Below, piece after piece: positions 17,589 to 27,956 of a DNA stretch of 64,000 bases. Position numbers and translations under genes: made by a program. The first letter of the stretch is position 1. Each line of letters begins with the position of its first letter. Origin of the DNA: Rosenbergiella metrosideri (GTDB lineage Bacteria > Pseudomonadota > Gammaproteobacteria > Enterobacterales > Enterobacteriaceae); contig NZ_JALBCV010000002.1 in NCBI RefSeq assembly GCF_022602565.1, positions 60,625 through 124,624 of the forward strand, written 5' to 3'. Under the pieces are notes generated by a model. That model did not search any database, had not been told where the DNA came from, and saw only the letters and a program-made list of their open reading frames with translations.

Positions 17589-17891
17589 ATGAAACAGATG
17601 TTAATGACGCTTGCCTTAGCAACGACTTTAGTCGCAGGTTATGCTTCAGCAGCTGAAAAAACCGCTCAGCAACAAAAGATGACGGTATGTAATCAGCAGG
17701 CGAGCTCACAAAGCTTAAAAGGCGATAGCCGCAAGAGCTTTATGAGTAATTGTTTGAAGAAAGACAGTAAAGCGTCTGGCTTAACTGCCCAGCAGCAAAA
17801 AATGAAGACTTGTAATGCTACCGCTAAAGATAAGAAATTAGCCGGTACAGAGCGTAAGTCATTTATGAGTAGCTGCCTGAAGAAATCTTAA
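17589..17891 (+). CDS. psiF: Phosphate-starvation-inducible protein PsiF
   Basis: A 100-residue exported protein with signal peptide MKQMLMTLALATTLVAGYASA and two PsiF repeats, each of the form QQQKM-CN-A-L-G-RKSFMS-CLKK. In E. coli psiF is co-transcribed with phoA next to proC under PhoB control. Here phoA is absent and psiF stands alone, though still next to proC. Its function is unknown. The paired cysteines of each repeat may form disulfides in the periplasm. Confidence 0.93.
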   Translation: MKQMLMTLALATTLVAGYASAAEKTAQQQKMTVCNQQASSQSLKGDSRKSFMSNCLKKDSKASGLTAQQQKMKTCNATAKDKKLAGTERKSFMSSCLKKS

Positions 17892-17896
17892 AATTT

Positions 17897-17932
17897 AATC
17901 ACCCAATATCGGGTATACCGTATTGGGTGATT
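17897..17932. terminator. Bidirectional terminator between psiF and proC
   Basis: AATCACCCAATA (17897-17908) and TATTGGGTGATT (17921-17932) form a perfect stem between the convergent psiF and proC genes. Confidence 0.75.
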
Positions 17933-17993
17933 CTTTCTAACAATACTTGCCTAAGCTGCGCTTCAAGGCCCTGAACCTCTTACTGTTCCTACG

Positions 17994-18806
17994 CTACTTC
18001 TTGCTTAAGGCATCCGACTTTGCGATACACGCTTGCATGGCTTGCATAATCGACGAACGAAAGCCGGTCTCTTCCAGCATGGCCACGGCTTCAATAGTGG
18101 TACCGCCGGGTGAGCACACATTATCTTTCAATTCGCCAGGATGTTTACCGCTCTCTAACACCATTTCTGCCGAACCTTTCACTGCTTGTGCAGCAAATTG
18201 GTAAGCTTTTGCACGAGGCATGCCCGCTAAGACTGCAGCATCTGCCATGGCTTCAATTAAGATATAAATATACGCAGGGGCTGAACCACTGACACCGACT
18301 ACTGCATGGATCAGGCTTTCACTGACGACTTCGGCTTTACCGAATTGGCTAAAGAGTGTTACCACCGTATCAGTCTCTTGTTCCGTGACATGACTGTTAG
18401 GGGTGATAGAGCTCATGCCTTCTCCCACCAGACAAGGCGTGTTCGGCATGACACGGATAATTTTTTGCGCTTCTGGCAGCGCTGAAGCTAAAGCATCTAA
18501 CGTCACACCTGCCGCGACCGAAACGATCACTGTTTCTTTACGCAGATCAGCGGAGAGCTTATCAAGTATTGCCAGCAAGGCATTGGGCTTCACGGCAGCA
18601 ATCAGGTAGTCCGCTTTTTCGGCGAGTTGATTCGCGCTATCCATTGCGGTCACGCCAAATTGGTCGTGAAGATCACTATTCGTTTTAGGTTTACGGTCAA
18701 AGACGAGAATATTTTCAGCGGGTATGGCCTTACTTTTGATTAAGCCGCTAATCATTGCGCTGGCCATATTGCCACATCCTAGAAAGCCTATCTTTACGTT
18801 TTTCAT
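17994..18806 (-). CDS. proC: Pyrroline-5-carboxylate reductase
   Basis: ProC reduces 1-pyrroline-5-carboxylate to proline with NADPH, the last step of proline synthesis. The 270-residue protein has the N-terminal Rossmann motif GFLGCGNMASAM and VIRVMPNTPCLVGEG. Near the C-terminus is the family signature GSAPAYIYILIEAMADAAV, followed by LKDNVCSPGGTTIEAV. It is divergent from yaiI, the arrangement found in E. coli. Confidence 0.97.
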   Translation of the reverse strand: MKNVKIGFLGCGNMASAMISGLIKSKAIPAENILVFDRKPKTNSDLHDQFGVTAMDSANQLAEKADYLIAAVKPNALLAILDKLSADLRKETVIVSVAAGVTLDALASALPEAQKIIRVMPNTPCLVGEGMSSITPNSHVTEQETDTVVTLFSQFGKAEVVSESLIHAVVGVSGSAPAYIYILIEAMADAAVLAGMPRAKAYQFAAQAVKGSAEMVLESGKHPGELKDNVCSPGGTTIEAVAMLEETGFRSSIMQAMQACIAKSDALSKK

Positions 18807-18896
18807 ATCGCTGTTAAACCTTATCTATGACAAATCCACGAGAAGTTATTACTATACACAATTATCTTTCACCATAAGTATAGATGGAGAATAAAC

Positions 18897-19337
18897 ATGA
18901 TATGGGTTGATGCCGATGCCTGCCCGGTGGTCATTAAGGAAGTGCTCTACCGCGCAGCGGAAAGAACCCAGACGATAGTGACGTTCGTCGCGAATCAGTC
19001 TTTACGCGTTCCCTCGTCAGACTATCTCCGCACGCTGCGGGTTGCAGCGGGATTTGATGTAGCTGATAACGAAATTGTAAAGCGTGTGGGGCCGGGTGAG
19101 TTGGTGATCACCAGTGACATTCCGCTGGCAGCAGAAGTGTTGGAGAAGGGGGGAGAGGCGCTTAATCCGCGTGGCGAACGTTATTCCCGTGAAACAATCA
19201 AACAACGCTTAGTGATGCGTGACTTTATGGAAACGCTGCGTTCCAGCGGCATACCCTCTGGTGGGCCCGCAGCGTTGAGTCAAAAAGATCGTCAGCTATT
19301 TGCTAACGAACTTGATAAGTGGTTCCGAGCGCGATAA
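18897..19337 (+). CDS. yaiI: UPF0178 family protein YaiI
   Basis: A 146-residue protein with the conserved start [20 protein letters not shown] and the segments VTSDIPLAA and [12 protein letters not shown]. The family has a PIN-like/NYN nuclease-type core by structure prediction, but no function is established. It keeps its E. coli place between proC and aroL. Its neighbour downstream here is a convergent DUF2076 gene. Confidence 0.95.
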   Translation: MIWVDADACPVVIKEVLYRAAERTQTIVTFVANQSLRVPSSDYLRTLRVAAGFDVADNEIVKRVGPGELVITSDIPLAAEVLEKGGEALNPRGERYSRETIKQRLVMRDFMETLRSSGIPSGGPAALSQKDRQLFANELDKWFRAR

Positions 19338-19352
19338 GCCTTAATGTGACGC

Positions 19353-20030
19353 TTATAGGAAGCTGTCGTCGTCGTCGCCAAAGCTGCTATCACCAAAGAA
19401 ACTGCTGTTATCGTCGTTCTGTGGTGACTCCCAGGCATTATTGAAATCACTGGTATCTGCTTGTTGATTGAAAGTATCTAGATTCGAATCGTAATTCGGT
19501 TGTTCGAGCGGTGGCTCATTGATGATATTGACGATCTCTTCAGGCTGAGAATGGTGGAACATGCTCGTTAGCATATCCGCCATTACCACTCCTCCAGCAA
19601 CCCCTACTGCGGTTTGTAACGCGCCGCCTAAGAAGCCAGTACCACGCGCCGCAGGCTGTTGCGGGGCACTATTATAACCTTGTTGTGGGGCGGTATTTTG
19701 TGCATTGCCACCCCAACCGCTGTTTTGTTGTGGCGCGTTTTGCGGACGGCTGTTCCCACCGCCAAATAGGCCGGAAAGGAAACCACCACTACTTTGTTTA
19801 GGCTGCTCAGCGGCCTGACGCTCAAGTTGCGCCACCCGATCATTCAGTTTCTTCAATGCAGCCTCTTGGATAATAATGGCTTGAGCCATGTAATAAGGGG
19901 CATCGGGTTGGGACTGTAAATGCTGTTTAATCCGCTGTTCCGCGCCGCTATCACGCGCGCTGGATTGCGTTTCTGCCTGTTGCAGGCGACCAAACAGGTC
20001 ATCGATGAGTTTTTGTTCTTCAGTTTGCAT
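19353..20030 (-). CDS. DUF2076 domain protein
   Basis: A 225-residue protein covered entirely by the DUF2076 pattern. A helical N-terminus (EEQKLIDDLFGRLQQAE, then YYMAQAIIIQEAALKKLNDRV) is followed by a low-complexity Q/N/G/P-rich middle and a small hydrophobic segment near GALQTAVGVAGGVVMADML. The tail is acidic and Ser/Asp-rich (FGDSSFGDDDDSFL). I chose ATG at 20030, which has a gagg ribosome site six bases upstream; longer starts have none. Members are often described as periplasmic ligand-binding sensor-like proteins without evidence. It is inserted between yaiI and aroL, where E. coli has nothing comparable. Confidence 0.85.
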   Translation of the reverse strand: MQTEEQKLIDDLFGRLQQAETQSSARDSGAEQRIKQHLQSQPDAPYYMAQAIIIQEAALKKLNDRVAQLERQAAEQPKQSSGGFLSGLFGGGNSRPQNAPQQNSGWGGNAQNTAPQQGYNSAPQQPAARGTGFLGGALQTAVGVAGGVVMADMLTSMFHHSQPEEIVNIINEPPLEQPNYDSNLDTFNQQADTSDFNNAWESPQNDDNSSFFGDSSFGDDDDSFL

Positions 20031-20267
20031 CAGAAACCTCTCTTTTCTTATAAGCAACAAGATACCTTGGCACTCCTGCGATAGGCTGGAACGCTCTACT
20101 TAGCTGATGATATGGGGTTAGTTACTGCAAAGGGAAGGGTTTAGCCGTAAATAAATATGTTTTCTTAGCCTAAGCGGGATAGCCGTCTACTCGTAATCCA
20201 GTTATGATGCCTACAGATCACTTACTATGGAGACGTCCGCCAGGCGGCGGTAGAGGATGTTCTGATT

Positions 20268-20795
20268 ATGTCATTTCCGGTATACCTAATCGGTGCCCGA
20301 GGCTGTGGAAAAACGACAGTAGGTAAATTACTTGCTCGTCAACTCAGCTATCATTTTTGCGATACAGATCAACAGCTACAACAACAACTCGCCCAAAGTA
20401 TCGCAGACTATGTCGCACAGCACGGTTGGGACACTTTTCGCCAACAAGAACATCATGCACTGCTTACTGTGACGTCAGAGAATACAGTCGTCGCCACGGG
20501 CGGAGGGATTATTCTCCGTGAGGATAATCGTCGACATATGCGTGAGGCCGGAACGGTGATTTGGTTAAGTGTCGAACACCACGTACTGGTTAATCGGCTG
20601 ACTGCCGATCCCGAAATAGGGCAACGTCCAACCCTGACAGGCAGGCCGATTACAGAAGAGCTTTATGACGTTCTTCAACAACGACTTCCGCTCTATCAGC
20701 AGGCGGCTCATCACACGATCGATGCCAATCAACCGCCGGAAAAAGTCGTGATAGATATTTTAACGGCGTTAAGTCGGGACTCATTAACGGCCTAA
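20268..20795 (+). CDS. aroL: Shikimate kinase II
   Basis: AroL phosphorylates shikimate at the 3-hydroxyl with ATP, a committed step to chorismate. The 175-residue P-loop protein has Walker A GARGCGKTTVG, the shikimate-binding residues in FCDTDQQL and ATGGGIILRE, and the lid segment RPTLTGRPI. AroL (rather than AroK) is assigned by its location next to yaiI and ppnP. The E. coli neighbours yaiA and aroM are missing. I saw no convincing TyrR box in the upstream region. Confidence 0.93.
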   Translation: MSFPVYLIGARGCGKTTVGKLLARQLSYHFCDTDQQLQQQLAQSIADYVAQHGWDTFRQQEHHALLTVTSENTVVATGGGIILREDNRRHMREAGTVIWLSVEHHVLVNRLTADPEIGQRPTLTGRPITEELYDVLQQRLPLYQQAAHHTIDANQPPEKVVIDILTALSRDSLTA

Positions 20796-20854
20796 TGTCT
20801 CGCACTCCCTGAAGGTCACTCATCACTCACCCTTATTTCTAAAAAGGAAATAGT

Positions 20855-21139
20855 ATGCTTAAAGCGAACGAGTATTTTGAAGGTAAAGTAAGATCGATTG
20901 GATTTGCAAATAGCCTTGCCGGCGAAGCCAGCGTGGGGGTTATGGCGACGGGTGAATACACGTTCGGCACAGCAAAAGCCGAAGAGATGACGGTGATCAG
21001 TGGGGCATTGAAAGTCTTATTACCGGGTGAAACTGAGTGGCAGTGGTTCGAAGCGGGTACCACCTTTAATATCCCGGCGCACAGCGAATTTCACCTACAG
21101 GTTGCGGAGCCTACGGCTTACCTTTGCCGCTATCTGTAA
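20855..21139 (+). CDS. ppnP: Pyrimidine/purine nucleoside phosphorylase PpnP (YaiE)
   Basis: A 94-residue single-domain cupin that splits nucleosides phosphorolytically, giving free base and ribose-1-phosphate. It matches the E. coli protein over its length: [23 protein letters not shown], and a C-terminal [16 protein letters not shown]. The ATG is preceded by aaggaaat. It keeps its E. coli position between aroL and rdgC. Confidence 0.95.
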   Translation: MLKANEYFEGKVRSIGFANSLAGEASVGVMATGEYTFGTAKAEEMTVISGALKVLLPGETEWQWFEAGTTFNIPAHSEFHLQVAEPTAYLCRYL

Positions 21140-21148
21140 TGGGAAACA

Positions 21149-21169
21149 GGCTGCCGTTTTCAGGCAGCC
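21149..21169. terminator. Hairpin between convergent ppnP and rdgC
   Basis: GGCTGCC (21149-21155) pairs with GGCAGCC (21163-21169) between two convergent stops. The T-run is weak, so confidence is moderate. Confidence 0.6.
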
Positions 21170-21181
21170 ACCTTGGAACAA

Positions 21182-22093
21182 TTAGTGTTCTGACTCACCA
21201 CCAAGACTCTCAGTAAGCGAATCGATAAAGGCCGCTAATTCACCGGTCATCAGCACAAAATCTGCATCAAACCGTAAATCGGCTTCTTCACGGCTAATAT
21301 CATCATTTTGCTCACGAAGGGTATCGCTAAACTTAATTCGTTTGATCGATGCATCGTCATTGAGTAAGCACTGTACGCGCTCTTGCCAATCAATACCCAG
21401 TTTAGTAACACGTTTACCCGACTCAATATGGTGCGCGATCTCGTCACAGACTAACTCTTGTTTTTTACAGCGAATCACGCCGCCTTCTTCCAAGGTCGCT
21501 TTCAACTCGGCCTCGTCCAGCAGTGTAAACCCAGTACTTGGCGTGCCAGAACGTACCCATTCAGTAAGCGTAATTTCCACGGGGGTTTGAAGCGTTAGCG
21601 GAACGACCGGTAAAGAGCCGAGGCTTTTGCGTAATAAGGCCAACACATCTTCGGCTTTTTTAGCACTCCCGCTATCGACGATAACGCGCTGATGTTGCAC
21701 ATCGATCCAAATCCATGTCTGACTATAGCGGCTAAAGGCACGCGGCAGCAGACTATGAATAACTTCATCTTTCAGAGAGTCTTTTTCCGTCTTCTTTAAC
21801 CGGCGCTGTTGCTCTGTTTCAAGCTTCAATACTTTGGCTTCAAGCGCTTGCTTGATCACGGTCGCCGGTAGCATTTTTTCTTCTTTGCGAGCACAAAGCA
21901 GAAGCTGGCCTTGGCTAGCATGAACCAAGGTCTTCCCCTGCGGACCAAGGGGGGATACCCAACCCATAGCCAGTTTATCTTGGCTTCCACAAGGCGTGAA
22001 TTGGCTGGACGCTAATTGCGTTTCGATCTCTTCAGCAACTAGAGGGATCTCTCGGGTTAATCGGTAGACCATCATATTTTTAAACCATAACAT
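21182..22093 (-). CDS. rdgC: Recombination-associated protein RdgC
   Basis: RdgC is a ring-shaped DNA-binding protein that limits RecA-promoted strand exchange and may protect replication forks. The 303-residue protein has the usual start [18 protein letters not shown] and the segments [33 protein letters not shown] and [15 protein letters not shown]. The length is the same as in E. coli. The E. coli genes mak and araJ, which lie between rdgC and sbcC there, are missing; sbcC follows within 80 bases. Confidence 0.97.
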   Translation of the reverse strand: MLWFKNMMVYRLTREIPLVAEEIETQLASSQFTPCGSQDKLAMGWVSPLGPQGKTLVHASQGQLLLCARKEEKMLPATVIKQALEAKVLKLETEQQRRLKKTEKDSLKDEVIHSLLPRAFSRYSQTWIWIDVQHQRVIVDSGSAKKAEDVLALLRKSLGSLPVVPLTLQTPVEITLTEWVRSGTPSTGFTLLDEAELKATLEEGGVIRCKKQELVCDEIAHHIESGKRVTKLGIDWQERVQCLLNDDASIKRIKFSDTLREQNDDISREEADLRFDADFVLMTGELAAFIDSLTESLGGESEH

Positions 22094-22170
22094 TTGCTTT
22101 CCTCTGTTTGCTTTTCGCTGCGCGTATCATACTGAATTTACCAGAGGGTTTCAGCCACTATAGCACGCGG

Positions 22171-25100
22171 TTACTGACGGATGACTAAGGAAGAAAAGCC
22201 TAAGCCATTCACTTTTTTAACGTTTATTTGTACCGGTATACGATCTTTCATTGCCTCCACATGGCTGATCACGCCGATCATCTTCCCCGACGCATTAAGC
22301 GTATCCAGCGCATCCAGCGCGGTATCCAAGGTGGCAGCATCAAGCGTACCAAAGCCTTCATCCAAGAAGAGAGAATCGATATGGTTCTTTTCACTCATCA
22401 AGTCGGAGAGCGCTAAGGCGAGCGCAAGGCTGACCAAGAAGCTTTCTCCCCCAGAGAGGGTTTTGGTATCACGGCACTCGTCAGCTTGCCACTGATCGAC
22501 CACTTGTAATTCGAGTAAGTCTCGATCTGTCCGCTGTAAGCGATAGCGACCATGTAAGCGTTCGAGCTGTTGATTTGCGAGCCAAACCAAGTTTTCAAGT
22601 GTGAGCCCTTGAGCGAAACGGCGGAATTTGTCACCGCTGGCCGATCCAATCAGATCGTTAAGGTGATCCCAATTGGCCAAATGAGCTTGTCGTTCGGTGA
22701 TCATCGCGATAAGCGAGGATTGCTGCTGAGTCAGCGTATCGTCTGCTTGAAGCTGCTGAGTCACCTCACCTTGCTGAAATAATACCTGCTGATAGCGCTC
22801 CTGTTGCTGGTGGCGTTGTGCAGACAGCGTCTCGCCAGTCTCATGTGCGAGGGGAGGAAGGGTTTGGCTATGCTGTGTCACTGCCTGTTCAGATTGCTGA
22901 AGTCGCGTTTTAGCACGGTCAATCTGCTGCGCCGCTTGATCGATTTTATACTGGTAGTCCTTAACAACCGATTCTGGCAGGAGAGCTAACAAGAACTGTT
23001 GTTGGTCGCTAAAGCCTGAGGCCTGTAATGCTTCGGCGAACTGTTGCTCAGTGTGTTGATGCTGCGCCACCAGACTCTCAAGCTGCGTGATAATCTGGCG
23101 CATCTCGCCATGCGTCTGTTGTTGTTGATCTTTACAACTCTGCCAGAGCTGCCGATGCTGCTGTTCGTCGAGACGATATTGCGCAGCACGCTCTTCAAGA
23201 GCTTGGCGTAAAGCACTGACTGACTGCTCACCGACCAAGGCCTGGCGCTCTGCTCGGCATTGCTGAAGAGCAGACTCACCAGCAAGCAACTGTTGCTGAC
23301 GCTGGTGGATTTCCGTTTCCCGCTGAGTCTGTTCGCGCTGTAAGGATGCCAGTCGTTCTGTCAAAGTATGCAGGGCGGTTTCCCCCGCGAGCCGTTCTTT
23401 CTGGCGTGCTTGGTATTCTCGCCAAATCTGTTGGTACTCCGTCAAGGTCTTAGCCAGTTGCGCTATGGGCTGCGGGGATAGTTGATGCTGTGCCAAATGC
23501 TGTAAGAGGACCTTTAAAGTCTGTTGTAACGCCTCTTGCGCTATTTGTGCCTGTTGGCTTAGGGTGTCCAGTTGTTGCTGCTCTGACCGAGAGTGCTGGT
23601 CGGTTAACGCCGCGGCCTGCTGTTGCTGTTGTAGGACTTGTTGATGTTGATGAACTATTTTCTCTAGTTGAGCACGCTCCGCGTGACGACGCTGCTGCTG
23701 TTCCAGCGCCTGTTGGTAACGCTGCTGAAAATCCTGTTGCTGAGTATAAGCCTGTTCCAGTCCCTCACGGTCCTCAAGACTCAGGGAAATACCCTGTTGT
23801 GCGGTTTCGTGTTGCCATGTCGAGCGCAGGTCGGTAATACGCGCCTCCGCTTGATCGAGTAGCTGGCGTTGCTGCTGTGCCTCACGCTGGCTATTGTGGC
23901 AGTCAGCCTCCAAACGGGTAAGTGCTTGCCTAAGCCTATCGACCGCTTCCCGCTGCTGATCGCGGGCAGTGAAATGATGGGATGTCGGGACAGCCGCCGA
24001 TCTTTCCGGATGACCCGGGTGGGACGTTGAACCGCACACCGCACAAGGCTCCCCTTGCTGCAAACTTTCACGCAGACGTTGCAAATCGGCGACCTGCTGC
24101 TCTAGCACACAGAGTTTTTCTAAGGCATTGAGGTGCGCGGTTTCAGTTTCCAGCTGCTGTGCATGCCGATTCTGCTGCTGTTGCAAGGAGATCAACTGTT
24201 GTTCGCTGCAGGTAAGTGCTTGTTGCGCCTGCTCAGCCGCGACTCTCTGCGTTTGCCATTGATCTGAATAGCGTATTAATTGTTGATAGCAGGGGGTTAA
24301 TTGCCCCTGCTGTTGGTGCCATTGCGTTAGGGCCGCAAAAGCCGATGCTTCCTCTTGTGCTAGAGGATGTTGTAGAAAAGCGGTTAAGGCCGATTCGCTT
24401 TCCGTAACCAGACGTTGCGCGTTATCAATCTGTTGCTGTTGGCCTGACCGTGTACGGCTTAGCGAATGCAATGTGCTTTTCCGCTGTTCAAGCTGCTTTA
24501 CCATGGCCTGATGAGCATTTTCCTCTCGCAACAGCTGCTCGGCTGTGTGCTGCCAGCCCCCCAGTTCCGGTCCCCACTCGCTCAGTGTCGGATAGCGCTG
24601 TTGCCAATCTTCAATCACTCGAAGACGTTGCTGCTGAGTGTCTGCTTGTTGGGTTAACAGACTCAACTGCTGGGCTGTTTGCTGATAGGTCTGTTGCAAA
24701 GGACGTTGCTGCTGCGCGAGCTCTTGCTGTTGCTGAGTCAACTGTTTAATACGCTCATCAAGGGGAATAATCTGTTCCACCAGCAATTGCTGTTGCTGCT
24801 GCTGGTGGATTTGGAATTGCTGTTCCGCTTGAACGGTGTTTTGCCACGCTTGATAGCGGCTCTGTATTTGCTGTTCGGTGTGTTCAACCTGTTGTTGTAA
24901 GGTCGATTGCTGAGCGCGTGTCGCCGCTAAACGATGAGTCGACTGCTCTAAGGCTTGCCAAAAGGGTAACAGTTGTACTGCGGGTTGGTAGGCAGCAAGC
25001 TGATCCCGTAGCGGGGCAACGTTCTCTGCTTGCTGTTGAGTCGTGACTAACGCCTGCTGACTATCAGTGACCTGTTGAACAAGCTGTTGATGGTAGTGCT

Positions 25101-25845
25101 GCCAATTCAGTGCATTATGCAGCTGTTCAAGCTGTTGCTGTAAGGCATCACGTTCTTGGGCTAAATCTTTATGTTGTTGAAACAGCGCGTCACGCTGCGA
25201 ATGGTCAAGCAGCGTAACGCCAGAGAGTTTGGCCTGCAACTGGTCGAGCTCGATCTTATACTGCTTATGTCGCTCGTAGACCTGCTGTGATAGACGCCCA
25301 TAGATATCAGTACCCGTCAGTTCTTCAAGTAATTCGGCCCGCTCCGACACGGGAGCGTTCAGAAACGCAGCGAACTGCCCCTGCGACAGCATCATTGAAC
25401 GAGTAAAACGTTGGAAATTTAGACCAGAAAGCGTTTCGATAGTCTTAAGTTTATCCGAAACCTTATCTGCGAAAATTTTGTTATCGGCACAGCGAGCAAG
25501 TTCGACTTTCGGCGGCTGTAACTTACCTCGGTGATCGTTTCTTGCGCGGTTCTGGCTCCAGAAGGCTCGCCAAGCCTCCCCTTTAATTTCAAATTCAACC
25601 TCGGCCATACAATCACTGGTGCCACGGGTCATCAGCTGATTTTGCGTCGGCGAGATCGCCCCTAAACGTGGCGTCTGATGATAAAGCGCGAGGCATATCG
25701 CATCTAATAGTGTGGTTTTTCCTGCGCCAGTTTCTCCGGTGATAGCAAATAAGCCATTGTCGCTAAAGGGGGATAACCTAAAGTCGATAAACCACTCTCC
25801 GCGCAGGGAGTTTATATTTTTAAGGCGTAACGTGACTATTTTCAT
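22171..25845 (-). CDS. sbcC: Exonuclease subunit SbcC
   Basis: A Rad50-like SMC ATPase that with SbcD forms a nuclease opening DNA hairpins and palindromes and trimming double-strand ends. Walker A is [14 protein letters not shown] near the N-terminus and the zinc hook CAVC sits near the middle. The signature [20 protein letters not shown] and Walker [14 protein letters not shown] are near the C-terminus. Two very long coiled-coil arms separate them. At 1,224 residues it is much longer than the ~1,050 of E. coli, and the arms are unusually Gln-rich with runs of several Gln. The stop of sbcD and this start are three bases apart, so the two genes form one operon. Confidence 0.97.
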   Translation of the reverse strand: MKIVTLRLKNINSLRGEWFIDFRLSPFSDNGLFAITGETGAGKTTLLDAICLALYHQTPRLGAISPTQNQLMTRGTSDCMAEVEFEIKGEAWRAFWSQNRARNDHRGKLQPPKVELARCADNKIFADKVSDKLKTIETLSGLNFQRFTRSMMLSQGQFAAFLNAPVSERAELLEELTGTDIYGRLSQQVYERHKQYKIELDQLQAKLSGVTLLDHSQRDALFQQHKDLAQERDALQQQLEQLHNALNWQHYHQQLVQQVTDSQQALVTTQQQAENVAPLRDQLAAYQPAVQLLPFWQALEQSTHRLAATRAQQSTLQQQVEHTEQQIQSRYQAWQNTVQAEQQFQIHQQQQQQLLVEQIIPLDERIKQLTQQQQELAQQQRPLQQTYQQTAQQLSLLTQQADTQQQRLRVIEDWQQRYPTLSEWGPELGGWQHTAEQLLREENAHQAMVKQLEQRKSTLHSLSRTRSGQQQQIDNAQRLVTESESALTAFLQHPLAQEEASAFAALTQWHQQQGQLTPCYQQLIRYSDQWQTQRVAAEQAQQALTCSEQQLISLQQQQNRHAQQLETETAHLNALEKLCVLEQQVADLQRLRESLQQGEPCAVCGSTSHPGHPERSAAVPTSHHFTARDQQREAVDRLRQALTRLEADCHNSQREAQQQRQLLDQAEARITDLRSTWQHETAQQGISLSLEDREGLEQAYTQQQDFQQRYQQALEQQQRRHAERAQLEKIVHQHQQVLQQQQQAAALTDQHSRSEQQQLDTLSQQAQIAQEALQQTLKVLLQHLAQHQLSPQPIAQLAKTLTEYQQIWREYQARQKERLAGETALHTLTERLASLQREQTQRETEIHQRQQQLLAGESALQQCRAERQALVGEQSVSALRQALEERAAQYRLDEQQHRQLWQSCKDQQQQTHGEMRQIITQLESLVAQHQHTEQQFAEALQASGFSDQQQFLLALLPESVVKDYQYKIDQAAQQIDRAKTRLQQSEQAVTQHSQTLPPLAHETGETLSAQRHQQQERYQQVLFQQGEVTQQLQADDTLTQQQSSLIAMITERQAHLANWDHLNDLIGSASGDKFRRFAQGLTLENLVWLANQQLERLHGRYRLQRTDRDLLELQVVDQWQADECRDTKTLSGGESFLVSLALALALSDLMSEKNHIDSLFLDEGFGTLDAATLDTALDALDTLNASGKMIGVISHVEAMKDRIPVQINVKKVNGLGFSSLVIRQ

Positions 25846-25848
25846 CGC

Positions 25849-27069
25849 TTATTCTTCTGCCTCATCAAGTTGTGCGGAGACTTCTCGGAACAGTTGCAGC
25901 AGGGTGTGAGTCTGGTCATCATTCAAGGGCTCTTGTGCTAATCGCCGCCGAAATACTTCTTCAGGCGTTAATTCGCTTAAGGTCTCTTTAACGTTGCTGG
26001 TGAGGGCGAGGGGGGACTGAAGCCGTTTACGTCGCAGTAAGAGAATTTCCACGGCCAGGCCCTCGGTCATTTTTTCTACCCGTTGTTGCAAATCGCTGAG
26101 ATATTCCTCGTGGTGGATCTCGATATCCAGCCAGATTTTCTGTCCAGGTGTCGGTGGCGCAAGGTCTGCTAGCTGATTAGCTAGCTCACTTAAGTTCCCT
26201 TTCAAGCTGCGCATCGGTTGAAAACACGGAATATCGACCGCTTGCCACTGTAATGGCTGGTCGGCACTTAAGGTGATAAGCGTGATACTCTTCGGCGACC
26301 CCAGCTCATCAAAGCTTAACGGGATCGGTGAACCGGAATAGCGAATCGACTTATCGCCGCTAACATTTTGTGGGCGATGGATATGCCCTAGCGCGATATA
26401 GTCAGCCGGTGGAAAGGCACTAGCAGGAAAAGCTTCTAACGAACCGATATAGATGTCGCGGACAGAATCACTCTTCGTCACGCCTAGCGCGGTAAGGTGC
26501 CCGGTTGCAATGATGGGTAGAGTATCGCCCTGATACTGTTGCTGGAGGTGAAGCGCTTGCTGAAAAATATCCTGATAATAGCCAGTGATAGCCTGTAAAA
26601 GGTCTTGTTGCTTCTCTCTTGCCGACAGCCCGGCTTGACTCAACTGAATATCTCGCGGGCGCAAATAGGGGATAGCGCAGAGGATTGCTGCAACGTTACC
26701 TTGCCTATCTCTTAACGGAAAAATCGGCGAGTCGCCTTGCTCCGTCGGACCAGTAATAATATGGGTATTGAGGCAGGCGACCAGCTCTCTCGATTCATTC
26801 AACGTTGCTACCGAATCATGGTTGCCCGCTAGCAGGTAAAGCTGACAGCCAGTCTCTTGTAGCGACACAATGAATTGGTTTAATAGCTCACGGGCATAAC
26901 TGGCCGGGGTAGCGGTATCAAAAATATCCCCAGCCACGATGATGGCCTCGACCTCTTGCTCAATGACTAACGCCTTCAACCACTGAAAAAAAGCCTGATG
27001 CTCCGCCGCACGGCTTCGCGCATAAAAAAACTGGCCTAAGTGCCAATCTGAGGTATGAACTATTTTCAT
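25849..27069 (-). CDS. sbcD: Exonuclease subunit SbcD
   Basis: The Mre11-like nuclease partner of SbcC. The 406-residue protein has the calcineurin-type phosphoesterase motifs in order: HTSDWHLGQ at the N-terminus, VAGDIFD, LAGNHDS, ATGHLTALG and ALGHIHRPQ. The order and the metal-binding Asp/His/Asn residues are intact. It is transcribed first in the sbcDC operon, divergent from phoB, as in E. coli. Confidence 0.97.
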   Translation of the reverse strand: MKIVHTSDWHLGQFFYARSRAAEHQAFFQWLKALVIEQEVEAIIVAGDIFDTATPASYARELLNQFIVSLQETGCQLYLLAGNHDSVATLNESRELVACLNTHIITGPTEQGDSPIFPLRDRQGNVAAILCAIPYLRPRDIQLSQAGLSAREKQQDLLQAITGYYQDIFQQALHLQQQYQGDTLPIIATGHLTALGVTKSDSVRDIYIGSLEAFPASAFPPADYIALGHIHRPQNVSGDKSIRYSGSPIPLSFDELGSPKSITLITLSADQPLQWQAVDIPCFQPMRSLKGNLSELANQLADLAPPTPGQKIWLDIEIHHEEYLSDLQQRVEKMTEGLAVEILLLRRKRLQSPLALTSNVKETLSELTPEEVFRRRLAQEPLNDDQTHTLLQLFREVSAQLDEAEE

Positions 27070-27182
27070 CAGGCTTCACTTCTAAAGTTATAAAGGCAGG
27101 AGTATAGCCTTTACCGATGGGGCAAAAAACACCTCGGGGCAAACTTGCAATAGTTAAGGGAAGATGATTAGTTACTACCGTT

Positions 27183-27215
27183 ATTCATAAAACTGTAATA
27201 AAAGTGACAGATAAT
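27183..27215 (+). promoter_or_regulatory. Pho box and promoter of phoBR
   Basis: Near-repeats at 11-base spacing, TTCATAAAA, CTGTAATAAAA and GTGACAG, cover the -35 region, followed by GATAAT as the -10. This closely resembles the E. coli phoB promoter, so autoregulation by phosphorylated PhoB is likely. Confidence 0.75.
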
Positions 27216-27255
27216 GGCGCCCATGCCTAAGTAAGGGGTTAATTTTGGAGATAAA

Positions 27256-27945
27256 ATGGCCAAGCGGATCTTAGTAGTAGAAGATGAAGCCCCCATTCGT
27301 GAAATGATTTGTTTTGTACTCGAACAGAATGGTTATGACGTAATCGAAGCAGAAGACTATGATCGTGCTCTCCGACAATTAATTGAGCCTTGGCCAGATT
27401 TGATCTTACTGGATTGGATGCTGCCCGGCGGCAGTGGTATTCAGTATATCCGGCATTTGAAGAAAGAGGCCTTTACCCGCGATATTCCGGTGCTGATGCT
27501 GACCGCGAAAGGGGAAGAGGAAGATCGGGTGCGAGGGCTAGACGCCGGGGCCGACGATTATATGCTCAAGCCTTTTTCACCGAAAGAATTGAACGCGAGG
27601 ATTAAAGCGATCCTTAGACGTATCTCGCCGATGCCAGAAGATGAAGTCATTGATATCCAAGGGCTTGTACTCGATCCCAGCTCGCACCGAGTGATGGCGG
27701 GGGAGACTCCGGTAGATATGGGGCCGACAGAATACCGCTTACTGCACTTTTTTATGTCACATCCCGAAAAAGTCTATACTCGTGAACACTTACTGAATCA
27801 GGTCTGGGGCACTAACGTTTACGTAGAAGATCGCACCGTGGACGTTCATATTCGACGCTTACGTAAAGCATTAGAACCCTCAGGCTATGAAAAAATGATT
27901 CAGACCGTTCGTGGCGCAGGTTACCGTTTCTCAGTACGCTATTAG
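27256..27945 (+). CDS. phoB: Phosphate response regulator PhoB
   Basis: A 229-residue response regulator that switches on the phosphate-starvation regulon. The receiver domain has the phosphorylated Asp53 in LLDWMLPGG and the acidic pocket [10 protein letters not shown]. The C-terminal winged-helix OmpR-type domain has [20 protein letters not shown] and [14 protein letters not shown], ending YRFSVRY. A Pho box lies upstream and phoR follows after 11 bases. Confidence 0.97.
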   Translation: MAKRILVVEDEAPIREMICFVLEQNGYDVIEAEDYDRALRQLIEPWPDLILLDWMLPGGSGIQYIRHLKKEAFTRDIPVLMLTAKGEEEDRVRGLDAGADDYMLKPFSPKELNARIKAILRRISPMPEDEVIDIQGLVLDPSSHRVMAGETPVDMGPTEYRLLHFFMSHPEKVYTREHLLNQVWGTNVYVEDRTVDVHIRRLRKALEPSGYEKMIQTVRGAGYRFSVRY

Positions 27946-27956
27946 GGAGCGATACG

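Noticed and set aside
20061-20267. TyrR box before aroL
   Set aside because: E. coli aroL is TyrR-regulated, but no TGTAAA-N6-TTTACA match was found in this gap; only a poor partial match near 20145-20165.
23490-24749. Several long plus-strand ORFs within sbcC (for example 23490-23837 and 24450-24749)
   Set aside because: They are antisense shadows of the Gln-rich CAG/CAA coding of sbcC and have Leu/Pro/Val-rich low-complexity products with no ribosome sites.
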